64,000 bases of DNA from Tanytarsus gracilentus (Eukaryota > Arthropoda > Insecta > Diptera > Chironomidae): NCBI GenBank assembly GCA_038502055.1, contig JAXRKN010000037.1, positions 6,852,501 to 6,916,500 on the forward strand, in the 5' to 3' direction. A program made the position numbers and the translations under genes. This document shows, one piece after another, positions 14,554 through 26,300 of this stretch; within the stretch, counting starts at the first letter, position 1, and each line of letters begins with the position of its first letter. A model generated the notes under the pieces. It worked only from the letters and a program-made list of their open reading frames with translations. It had not been told where the DNA came from and did not search any database.

Positions 14554-14950
14554 CTTGATTATATTAGACATCATCATCATCGTCGCAACAGCACACAAAA
14601 TCTAATATCTTCGCTCTCTCAAACCCATTCGATCGTCTCCGATTTTGTGTTTCCTAAAAAATCTCCACACAAGCGATGATCATCTTCTGTACTCACTTAA
14701 CAATGAAATTTTGACATTGAATTTATTTGCTTAAATCGGCTCTTGCTGCTGCTATGTCCATGAAGCTACGGTGATCTGTAATTTGTGTGTACGAAGCACC
14801 CGTCGAGGGTCAATTTCTCTTTTTCTTCTATGTGTCTGGCTCATATGACGCGGCAGCAATAGTTGCAGCTTATTGACTGCCGCCGTCTCTCTTTACATTT
14901 ATCTCGGCCAGTAATGACAAGTTCATTGAAATTGCGCAATTTCTTTTTTT
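14554..14950 (-). other. Possible minus-strand 5' exon and GC-richer block
   Basis: On the minus strand a strong donor AAG/gtaagc at 14554 is preceded by four tandem ATG codons (14580..14569) followed by TCT AAT ATA ATC AAG, so a start-codon exon is possible. Upstream of it (about 14.60-14.95 kb) base composition is clearly less AT-rich than the surroundings. It could be an upstream non-coding exon of Dbx, with the ATGs acting as an upstream reading frame, or a chance match. No acceptor in frame with the Dbx start codon was found, so it does not extend the Dbx protein. Confidence 0.25.
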
Positions 14951-15579
14951 CCTACTCTCATGTTAACTCTAATAAGATGAGATTTGCGAAATGACTGCTT
15001 ACGATGGCATGCATGTATGATTAGGTTTGAAAATCGACAAAGTCATGTGCGCGTAAGTGTGACAAAAATAATTGGGCCAATTTTCGATTGCAATGCATCG
15101 CTTAGGTTTGAGAGAAATAAATGGTTTGAGATGATCGAAAAAAATTAAAAATTTTATTTTAGCTAAAAATAAGTTTTGTGATAAAATTTTTATTTTTATT
15201 GCTAAACTCGACCTTCAATTTTTTTTCTGCAAGATTTAACAAGTTTTTCATTTCCACTGTTTTAAAAATTTGTTGGAATTAAAACAAACAAAACGTGGAT
15301 TTTGATAGTGAAATCTCGATTCAAATGATATTCAACTAAATAAGTACTATGAAATGGACTTAATTTCACCTATAATTAAATTAATTTGTTTTGAATTCAT
15401 TTGAAATTAAGGTTTTTCATTTGTATCCATAAAAACTTCCCGTTGCGTCAATCGGAGAGAATTAATTAAGAGAGAAAATATTTTCCCCTGAATATTCTAG
15501 CTGAAAGAGCTTTTTAGACGCAAAAAGCTCATTGTAAAATTTATCAATTCAACACCTAAAAGCGTAAACGAATGTGTTT

Positions 15580-16355
15580 TTGAGAAGAAAAAATGTTTCA
15601 AAACCCACACGTGGGTGTTGCCGTGTAACCCACTTGTAACAGATCAGTATTGGAAATGTAACATGGGGAATTCCTATGAAGAAGCCTTGAAGAAGCCAAA
15701 AGGGAAGCCTTATGGAAAATATTTCTCAATTATGTTATATTTCCCACTGTGTTTCATTTTCCACCATGTTCCATTTTTCACTAAATTATTTCTATTTGTT
15801 CCATTTTCCACTGTGTTCCATTTTCCATGTGTTCTTATTTTCCAATTTTTCATTGTGTTCCATTATTTCCTATTTCCCACTCTGGTCCATTTTCCTCTGT
15901 GTTTCATTTTCCATTTTGTTTCATTTTCACTATTTCATTTTCCACTTGTTCCATTTTCCACAGTCCACTCTCCCCCGCCCCTCAAATCTGCTACTGGCCG
16001 GCCGAGTGGACATTGGTGGCACTCTTGGATGGCCATGATAGACATTCCTCAAATATCATCAATGCCTTTCGATTCCTGATACAAATACGAGTTCAACGAC
16101 ATACATGAAGCCATATAACAGGAAATTTGTGTGAAAAATGGCATTTAGGGCCGTCCATGGCACGACCTGTGGTCATGACCCTCATAATTCCTAAAATGGC
16201 CGAATCTAAATTCATAGACCTACCATTTGGCGAAAACTAGAAGTCTCTAGCTATCTCAGGAGCCGAGATCTCGATGGAACAGACAGACGGACGGACAGAC
16301 GGACGGACGGAAATAGGCGCATATAAGTGTTACACCACTTCGTGGGTTACACTAA
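15580..16355 (+). mobile_element. Non-autonomous DNA transposon, copy 1
   Basis: Shares ends and body with the inverted copy at 48715..49656. The left end carries cacacgtgggtg and gtgtaacccac; the right end carries tgttacaccac and gtgggttacact, giving an 11-bp inverted match (gtgtaacccac / gtgggttacac). Inside are a tandem array built on ttccattttcca and a cggacggac-rich stretch near the right end. No transposase frame is present; the reading frames across the array are by-products of the repeat. No clear target duplication remains at this copy, so it is probably the older or more decayed one. Confidence 0.8.
15736..15962 (+). repeat. Internal minisatellite of transposon copy 1
   Basis: Degenerate tandem units of about 12-15 bp around ttccattttccactgtg. 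They translate as Phe/His/Ser-rich frames in several registers, which explains the overlapping open frames seen here. The array is shorter than the one in copy 2. Confidence 0.8.
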
Positions 16356-16595
16356 AAATGAAAATGCTGAGAGAGTCCGAGCGAATGAGAGAATTGCGCT
16401 CAGCAAAGCAAAGTTTTTGAGTAGAAAAAAAATGATATTCACAATTATTTAAGTTTTACGTACTTAAAGCAGCAAGTTGGGGGGCTGAGGAGATTGAAAA
16501 GAAAAAAAGTTTGTGTGAAGCATTTAACATTTCGCGATTGCGAGTAGAAGACGTTTTTCGCGGCGAGTGCTTATCTGCTAACTTTTTTCTTCTCA

Positions 16596-16667
16596 TATAA
16601 ACTTAATTATAAAATAAATAAAGGAACTCGATCGACTGTTCCTTTCAGAACTCATCTTGTGCTCAGT
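16596..16667 (+). promoter_or_regulatory. Candidate promoter of the CD36-family gene
   Basis: TATAAA at 16596 and TATAAAA at 16608 are followed by TTTCAGAAC at 16643 and by a TCAGT initiator-like motif at 16663. The sequence then turns less AT-rich and runs to a strong donor at 17025, as expected for a first exon. The link to the CD36-family gene downstream rests on strand, position and the lack of any other gene between. Confidence 0.4.
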
Positions 16668-17025
16668 GAATTGTGAAGTCGCGCGGAGAATTGGCGTTTT
16701 TTAATGAACAATTTTTGAGAATATTCGAAAAGGATAAAAAAATATTCTGTGATACGGAAAAATAAAAATGAAAAATTAAATGTGAATTGAATTTTTAAAA
16801 AGTGCCAAAAAATAATTGGTCAAAAAGTTTAAAACAAAAAATAGCAAAAAGAATGAAAATAGAAACAATTAAATTCCTGCAAGTCAAATTAGGTGATAGT
16901 TTGAGTAAAGTTGAAAATTTTGCTAAGAAAAATTCAAATAAAAATCAAATGTGAGAAAATCTAAAAGGAAAAAACAAAAAGTTCTATAATTTTATTTTAA
17001 AAATTAAGTTTGAATATCTTTAAAG
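16647..17025 (+). other. Candidate non-coding first exon
   Basis: Begins at the initiator candidate and ends at the strong donor AAAG/gtaaga. No long open frame lies inside, so it would be 5' untranslated. It probably splices to the acceptor at 23246 (tgtcatttcag). Transcript data would be needed to confirm. Confidence 0.35.
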
Positions 17026-20000
17026 GTAAGAATAATTTTTCAATTTTAAAAGTTTTTTTACTTGTAATAAACATTCTATAGCGATTGAGGTTGAATTAAT
17101 TAAAATAAATGCTTTGTTCATTTTTTTTTCGCTAAATAATTCTCTTGTTTTTCTACCTAAGCATGGAGGATCAATTCTGAAATAATCTGAGCGTGCGCGT
17201 GTTACAAATTGCTTTAAATAAAATTTCGACTACCTCAACAAAGAAAGCCTCTCTCAGAATATTTGGCCTTATAGGATTTAATAGCTTTTTTTTGTTGCAA
17301 AAACCAGATACGAAAAAATCTCATTTTATCAATTCAAAACTGAAATAACACGCTTAGTTCCTTTTTAGTCACATAGCGTTTGCTTTTTTTCGCATTCTGC
17401 TTTTTACAATTTTCGAGATGTTTTTTTTCGGTCCTAATTTACATAAAAAAATCTTCAAAATGATTTGCAAAAAAAATCTTTTTCGCGACCTGTTGAGTGT
17501 AAACTCGCACGACCACCTGTTTGAAACGTGTGTGAAAAGATTGCCAAAAAATTCATAAAAAACTTTTTTGCTTCCTTAAATTTTATGATAAAAAATCTTT
17601 TTGGAAAAAATATTTTTAAAAAAGGTTTAAATTTTAATTTTTTTGCCTATTTTAAAATTTAAACAATTTTTTTAATTTTAAAAATTAAGACTAAATTTAA
17701 AATCTAGGTTTTTTAGAGGAATTTTCTTTGAAAATTAAAATGACTTTTTATGCAATTTTTCATTGATTAAAAATGACAAAATTTGCGGTTTATACTTTTA
17801 CCAAAAATATACAAAAATCTTAAAGATGTTTACCGGCTTTTATTTCCGTAATTCTCGAACAATACTCGCCAAAAATGAAGATAAATCATCGGATATTGGT
17901 TTACAGTATGGTCACCGGTTAGTGAATGATGTTTTGAATATGTTGTAAAAACCAAAAGCTTAAAGTTTGATGCGACACGTTTTCTAATAAATATTCAAAT
18001 TTTCTGCTCGCAGTTTTTCGATTGTATTTTTTGAACTTCTTAGTTTTCGCATCAAACAACACACGATTTAAAATATATCGTCTAGCGAAATTAAAATTAA
18101 AAAGATATTTTTCATTCAAATGTGAAAGTTTGACTTAAAAAAATTTCATATTTATGCTTCAAAGTTCTTGCTAATGACAAATGAGATCGTTTAGTGTTTA
18201 TTTTTCTACAAAATCCACAAACAGATGTTCATTAGCTCTAAAAATATTAACAACATTTTTGCACACCGTTAAAAAATGAATCTGTATAAAAAATTTAATG
18301 TTTTTCTCATATGTATAAAAATCAATCGCAACACAGGTTCGTCGCTTATGCAAAAATTTAAATTCTTCTAAGCGGTTCAGTCATTTTTTTCTCTCAACGA
18401 ATATTTTCTCTCGCGAATTTTTATATACCATTCAGACGCACGTGTAATTGTCATCGTGACAAACAATATTTTTTGTCTGCAAAAATCTTCTTCTTTAAAA
18501 AACATGCTTCATATTGCGTAATAATTTTCTGTCTCGTAACTTCAATTCGGTACAGAAATAGAAAATTGATGCCCATAAATGACTATTTATGTGTGTCAGT
18601 TATGCATTTCTTTCATGATTGTGCGCTTTTTATCTTTGCATGCTTTATGACGATTTAAGAAAAACGTAAAGTACAGATGAAAAATTTAAAACACTTGTGC
18701 AATGGATACGTTCATGCTTCACATTTTTAGTTGGTTTTTTCTTCATAAAAATCATAATAAATTCACAACAGAGTAACATTTTACTGACCTGTCTCAACAA
18801 GGCAATGTAAGAGACGAAAGTCCTCTACTTTATGCGATTTTTATGAGTGCAGGTATTTTTTTGATGTATGTTGTTTTGTTAAATTTATTGATCAACAATT
18901 TGTTTGTTACAAGAATTTACTGATGAGCTGTCCGGAAGACATCAAAACCATCCAGAAATTTCATTCACCCGCGAATCTACGCTAAAAATAAAATCATGAC
19001 TTGCAATATCAATTGTTGTTGATCTGTTTTTCATCTTTCTTATAAATCGAGAAAAAGTGAGAAAAGAATTAATTAATGGAAATTCCGGAAAAAATGCACT
19101 TGTCCAGTACATTTCGATTACGTTTTTACTCGTTATTGAATCAATTTTTTTCGCTCATTAGAATATTCACAATATTCATCGTGCTGTAATTAAAAACGAT
19201 TGAAGCATTTCTTTTCAATGGAATTACAAAAAATCCCCAGATTGAATTCTAAAATTATATATTTGATCTAAAGTTCAATTTGAATGCTTATGACGGTGAA
19301 AAAATTATTTCTTTAGAACTTTTAACAATCGAAACTTTAATCCTTTTTAATTATCTAAAATGATCTCGAGAAGATCTCAAATTTCATGACTCTTAAAAAA
19401 CTTGTTAACAATTTTTTTATAATCTCATAATTTTATTCATTTCATACATTTTTTCCACCTAATTTGTTCTGTAACGCCAAATTGTTTCTTCAAGAAATGT
19501 CTGCATCAGTATATAAAAAAACTACACTTAAGTTTATTAGGCTAAGAGGTGTGTGCAGCAACATTTGACCACCTTTGCGTGTGTATTCACCACCTTGCAT
19601 ATTCTATTTAATTGCCTCGTTGCTAGTTAAGAAATTTGTGCGCTTCTTGATGGAAGTGTCGATAGGGAGTGTATGTATGCTTTTTTGAGCCGGCAACTAA
19701 TTATGATGGTAAATTCATAATAAGTTTACATTAACACATCATTGATGGTAATGATCAAATGTGGAAAATCACATGGACGTGTGACATCAACCTTGAAAGT
19801 TCTCATAAAACATGCTCAGCGATGATCATCGAGTATTTTCTTGTAGATTTTTTGGTGAAGTACTCTTTTACCGTCATGAATAGGCGCGTGGATGTTTTTT
19901 AAAAAATATATAAAGAAAATAGAAATGTTTTAAAGTAAAAATTGAAAATTTCATTTCCTCACACTCAAAGTTATGTCCACAGTGTTATAAGTAATTTATT

Positions 20001-23000
20001 GCACACCTCGAAGATGTTAGGTTGATTAATATCCAAGAAGGTCAAAAATTATTTTTTCCTCTTTAATACAAAACAATTTTTACCTCACTTCTCGATGTTA
20101 TAATGCTTGCAATTAAACTTGAAAAAGAAAACACACCGAAAAAAAATTAAATTTGTGTGCTGTTGGTTAATATGCAGCAGACAGAAAAAATCATTGAATT
20201 AAAAATTTCACTCGGAGCTATATTATTGATACAATTAGCTTATGCACGGTTCTCTATTTTTTGTGTGTGCAAATTACACTTTTTTTGGTAGACAAACATG
20301 GATTCAGTCATTCGAAACGGATTTTAAAATTCGAGGGTATCGAAACTTTTATTCTGTCATTTCGCAATCGAAAATATTTCAAAAAGAGACAAATCATCGT
20401 TTATTTCTGCATCCCCCAATCTTTTACTTCTCCCCGCACAAAAACTGAATCGCCAGCAGCTACAAAAGCGAAACTTAAATCAAGCAATCCAAGGGAATCA
20501 TACGAGGATGACGTGTCATGCTTCAATTCAATCAAGGCTTTTAAACTGCTGAAATTCCAATGAATCAACAAAAAATTTCTTTGTGACGCAATTTGCATCG
20601 ACATTAGGCTTGCTTAAATTTTTGAGGCATTTCCTCATGAGCATGCTAAAAGCATGAGAAAAGATTTAAAAGCCATCAAATTAATTCTTTAAACTTGTTT
20701 TTGCAAAGCCATTAAAGGTACTTTTAAATTAACTTTAATTTATTGCTTGAATCAGGTGGAAAAAGTGAGAGAAATTAATTCAACTAATAGTTCGATTTGG
20801 AACAATTAAAAAATTAATTTCACTTTATAAATAAACACGATGACTTTTGACAGCAATTTGTACTTTTGATATTTAAATCATCTTTCATTATTTCCTTGAA
20901 GTAATTTTTTATTTCTTCGTCACAATGGCATGCAAGCATTTTTTAATTCCATTTCTCTGTCATAACTCGTAAAGATAAACCAGAAACCTCGAAAAGAATA
21001 ACGTGCGCAGTTCAAGTCACAAAGTCATCGCACCGCGCCATCACGATCTGAACTTGAAGATCTCCTATGATGGTGTCAGAAGAAAGTAAAAACCATAAGA
21101 ATCATGCCAGTTACAACTCAGCTCAGGATGATAATGAAAACTTTACATAACAACAAAATCAATATTTACATCGTTCTTTGTGCCTACTGCCTGTTACTTC
21201 ATTGCTGTTGATGTTATAGCATCTCTCAATGCCAATCGATTACGCTTTTAATATATACTCACATACAAAGCACTCGTTCAAGATTTCCACAACTAAGCGC
21301 AGCAATAACGGCACACAAAAAAAGTATCTCAGTTTAGCTAAAAATTTCACTTTCCATGTATTGCGAGCATCTCAATCGCGATGTGTTTACAGAAAGTGAA
21401 TTTTGTTGAAAGAGAGTCTGCGGTGTGTTATATTCATTATTAGTTCAATGTCAAGGCCGCAATCGCTTTGGCGCTTTTATCTTCGCAGACCGTGAAAGAA
21501 GGTATTGCTTACTCACTCATACAAATGGGCATTGTTGTTACGAAATAAATTTCTTTTTTGCTCGTTTTGTTTATTTAACTGCTGCTGAATGATGCATTGT
21601 AAATTGCTTTTATTCCTCCTTCTTCATGACTTTAATCTCTTTTTTGCACTTTTGCTGATTGAGCGTTTTAATAAATTGCCATAATTGCTGTGGCAGATAT
21701 ACCATAAAAGAGAGTTAATTTAAAAATTATTGTTGGGATTTATTGAGAGAATATTTGAGATTTTATACAAAAACCAAAATACATCTCTGAAATTGGGAAT
21801 AAAATTAGCTCAACCAGTTCCGTTTTTAAAACATCTGAATTAAATTATAAACTAGAAAAGTTTGAATCTATCTCGTCAAACTTTACACAAAAAATCCCGT
21901 TTAACATTCAAAATTCATGAACTCCTTTAAAAGAACTCAATTTAGAAATTTACTAGGTTAAAATTATGCAAATAGGCTAGAATATAAAAAAATTATAAAT
22001 TCATCCGGTTTGCTCGTGAACTTAAACGATTAGTTCACGATCAGTTTTTTATTGCATATTTTTGTTTGAAAGTATTTTGCATTTTTAACAACAACAAAAG
22101 ATTTTTTTTTTGAAATTGCACAAAATTGCAGTCTAAAATATTCACAAAAAGATTATTAAATTTGCTTCCTCTTAACATTGACCTTCTGCCGTATGAGAGA
22201 GAGAAAAATATTTTCAACAATGCACATTATTATTATCATCAACGAGCAGTACGAAAATTATTTACACGATGCTTCAAGTTCAATGTGAAATTTCCGTAAA
22301 CAATCTTGTGTGATAGCGAGTCCTACTTTCATTATCACGGTTAAGACGAAAGTGTCTACAGATACGAGTTGATTTTTAAATTTATTCACGGCCATTCAAC
22401 TCATAGAATTTCGTGAAAATCATTTTGCAATTTTTGATGCGCGTCGGGTCAAAATAATTGATACAAAATTCGTCTGTGACGCACAAGCTTAGTAGCACTG
22501 AACGTTCGTGATAAAATCGACGTATAAAATTTTTTAAATTTGAATGCTAATTTCTAAAATAAATTCTTGTATTTTATTCAAAGCAAAATGATAAAAACTG
22601 CACAGAATCTTGTTTTTTTTTTAAATTGTGACCCATCTCAAAACGTGACAAAAAAATAATTGAGAGTAAATCGAGAAAATTAAATCAGCTCATGACAATG
22701 AACTTTTTAAAGACGCTGTTTCATATCAAAAGTGCCCCGTGCCACCCTGTGAAATGAAATGTGAGCAGAAAAATTTAAATTCGATTTGTGCGAAATGATT
22801 TTTACCCAGTTTGTATTTTTCATTTGAATCAATCACTAGTGCGCGAGATTACTTTATGTATCGAAAAAATTCCGCCAATAGTTTCGCGTGAAAAGACAAA
22901 AAAATGTGTTTGGGTTAAGGTCAATATCACGAACTTCTCTTATTGGATATTAAGATTTATTTTTTTTTGAGCTCAATTTCAATCATCATCAGTGACTTGC

Positions 23001-23246
23001 ATGATTTTCTTTTGTCAGGTGCAATATATGTATCTCTCTTTTTCACGACTGTTAATCTAATTTTATGAGTATGTGCAAAACACCGAATACACTTTGAGTA
23101 GCTAAAGGCTAACGCTCAACCTCACTTTTGTGTTGAACTATTTATTTTTTTATGCAAGCGAAGAAATACACATTGCATCATAAATGAAAAGAAAAATATT
23201 TTTTCTAACTGTGAGATTCAATGAAAAATTTATTTTGTCATTTCAG
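17026..23246 (+). other. Probable 5'-UTR intron of the CD36-family gene
   Basis: AT-rich 6.2-kb stretch. A moderately complex frame exists near 20.40-20.60 kb on both strands, but neither strand shows a good acceptor and donor pair around it. Nothing else recognised. Confidence 0.4.
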
Positions 23247-23344
23247 ATATTCAACAGAAGAAGAAAAAGTAGAGAGAGGCAAAGAAGAAAATTGGTAGAG
23301 AAAAACGCAAATAGAAGAAGCGAGGCAAGGCTGATAATTGTAAT
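23247..23344 (+). other. Candidate 5'-UTR part of the start-codon exon
   Basis: A good acceptor (ttttgtcatttcag) ends at 23246. The following purine-rich 98 bases contain an in-frame TAG before the ATG at 23345, which fixes that ATG as the first in its frame. Confidence 0.5.
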
Positions 23345-26300
23345 ATGGGATTACACAAAAACTACCTAAAAGTCGGTCAAAATGCGGGCAATCAAATATT
23401 TGGAATACCGCGCGTAAACCGCGGCTCAACTCCTTTATCGATGCTCATCTCCTATGGAGCTAAATTTAACAGTAGTAAGTGCATTAAGTAACATCTAGCA
23501 CACATTTATCTTCGTAATTGTGATGATGATGCCATTTTTTCTCTATGAGATTTTCATTGCCGATGGTATTTGTGTTGAAAAAGAAAAGAGAAATATGTCA
23601 TAATTCTCACATGAACATTACTTCTTCTTCTTTGTGACACACTAGCACCGTATCGAAAAATTTACACGCGATGCCGATGAAAATTGAGACATTGAATGAC
23701 CCGTACGAGACTGAAATGTTTCGTGAGGTTAAATGAAAGTAATTTTTTTCGCGCATTTTAAACTCATGCTTGTAGTGACGATATGTCAATTAGTGGCTTT
23801 AAGGAAAAATTTAAGAGATAAAATATTACTTGTCGATACTTTAAAAGTTTCATTGAATAATGCGCACATCTTCTTCACTGTTTCTATCTTGAAGAACTGA
23901 AGACACTTCTTCAAATTAACATCGAAAATTAAGAGGATTACAATAAAAAATTCTTCTCATTTGACCAGTGTTCATTATTACTCATTCTTTAAAATCGCAC
24001 CTGTGTTCAAGAACATAGAAAATCCTGATGAATAATTGCAAAAACTTGATGAAAGAATTTATTAAAGAAAAATAGTAATTAATAAAATATTTGATTGCTA
24101 ACAGAGATGGACAATTACATGAAATCAAAATTACATTTCATGTAACTACTTATCTCTGATTGCTGTCATTAATATTTAATTTATTGCTGATAAAGAAAAT
24201 GCTTTTTTCAAAATATACTTCAATTAACAAAATATCATTAAATCTAAAATAACGTTAGCAAATAAATCAACATTCCATTAAAACACGTGAGTTATCTTCA
24301 CTCAGTGTCACTTCGACTTAAAAGCTTTTTTAAAAACGTGCAAATTTTTGATTTGCTCTTTGTGCTACACTTTACTCAATTTAACAATCAGTAATTAAGT
24401 TGATAGTGTGTCAAAACGATTTAAGAGTGTTGAAAAAAGTTCATTTACGAAAGTCAATGTTTTTATGTTTTTAATGAGAGGCGTTTAACACCTCGACTGA
24501 TATCTTCATAATTTTTTAAGTGCATAAAGAACGATGAAAAAATTAAAACTCACTTAAAGTTGCAAAGTTTAAGAATCTGAGTTTTTGATAAAAAATAATC
24601 AATTTAAAACCACATGAAAAAATTCTTATCTTAAACACGAAATTTATTCACATTTAAATATTTGAATTAATTTTGCCTCTAGATTAATGAATTAATCTAT
24701 TTAAATTAAGATCAAGGATTAGAAACTTAAACAAAAATATTACTTTAAAATAACTTTTCTAAATCTAAATTAATTAATTTTACAAAACCACTAGTAATGA
24801 CCAATAAAAATTCCAATGTTCAATAAAAAACTTCATTCATAAAAATAAACAGTGCAAGATTGAATAACAAGCCAGAAAAAAATAGTTGAGAGGGAAACAA
24901 GAAAATTCGTCTTGTGTAGAAAAAAGCTTGTTTTAGTGTGCAATTGCAATTTTCGCTTTACTACCTTACTGACCTGATATTAATACATCAACACATCAGC
25001 TACCGTATGTTGTGGCGGCATACACCAAAACATTTTTTATATAAAATTTTGAATTTTCACGCAATTTTTTGCCTTGAAAAAAATTATTAGACACGAAAGC
25101 TCTTTTTATTTTTCTTCTTCCATTTTTTTTGCCATCACGCTGCATCGTAACAGTAATTTTATATTTTTTTTCGGCGAAAATATGTGGTCAGCCGCCGTAT
25201 AATCATCATCGACAATGACAAAAAAATTAGAGCTTACACAACACCCCATTTAGTCGCTCATTGATTTTCCAAATTATTTTCTACTTCTTCATGGTTTTTT
25301 GTCTTTTTCATCTAACTTATGACACAGGTGGAAGCAAGAGTGTATAGACTGTAAAAAAAGAGTTTCTCGAGTCGACCTTGATTGCAAATATCGCAAGCTA
25401 CATAAAATATTTTTTTGAATTAACTAATTCACATTTTGTCGGCCGCCGATCAAAGTTTTATTTCTGAGCATTTAAAAGCTCACACTTTGTAGGAAAATTC
25501 ATGGGCATGAAAATTGCGTTCACGCGGTGCGTAAGCAATTAAAACAGGCGATAGAGCGCGGAAGTCTTTAAATGTACCAATTGAAAATGTGTGTGTGAAG
25601 TATTAACTGCAAGAACAAGCATTAGAAAATCATATTTAATTAGCTTTTAAGAAAATTTTGACACACCCATTGAATTGCTCGTGTAAGCTTGATAATTCAT
25701 GCGTTAATGTATGGACTTTGACAAATCACATCAAACATTTTCATGGACTTCCATTGTCAAGAGCAGATCATCAGCAATGATGATGATTTTTAATATAAAA
25801 AAATTGTAATTGGCACCTGCTGCCTCATCGTCATTTCAATGATATTGATAGTTGAATATTATATATGAAAATCGTGAAGTCATTCATGCTGTGTATGTGT
25901 AAATTTATGTATTTCCTCTTGCATTCAAATACTAACAGCATAAAGAAAAAATGCTTTAGTTTACCAACATATAATGATTTTACGGAACATACTTATGATG
26001 CACTTAATTGAATGGCTCATTTGATTCTCAATTGTGTGTACAACAAGCCGTTAATCGACGCAAAATTGTCAATGACCAAAGAGCATCTAATTAGTCGATT
26101 TAATATATTGATTAACATCTAACCTTGACACACATAATAAAATGTAAAATTCGTTCTAATGGAAATTTTTTTAGAGGCTTTTCAAAAATAATTTTTTTAA
26201 AGTTTATTTAGCTCAACCACTTCAAAGAAGCTTCCTTATGTGCGTACGCATTTAAGCTAAACATGATGAATTAGGAAATAAAAAATAAATTATTTATGCT

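Noticed and set aside
15615..16108. Three overlapping plus-strand open frames of 93-154 codons
   Set aside because: They run through the ttccattttcca minisatellite of a transposon; all frames are open because the repeat lacks stop codons, and the same thing happens in the copy at 49 kb.
20401..20604. Frames on both strands with fairly complex composition
   Set aside because: No matching acceptor or donor on either strand and no recognisable family; could be an unseen exon but not supportable.
24104..24158. Hairpin as a microRNA precursor
   Set aside because: Too short (57 nt), with a large symmetric internal loop and transposon-type ends and flanking duplication; a miniature element explains it better.
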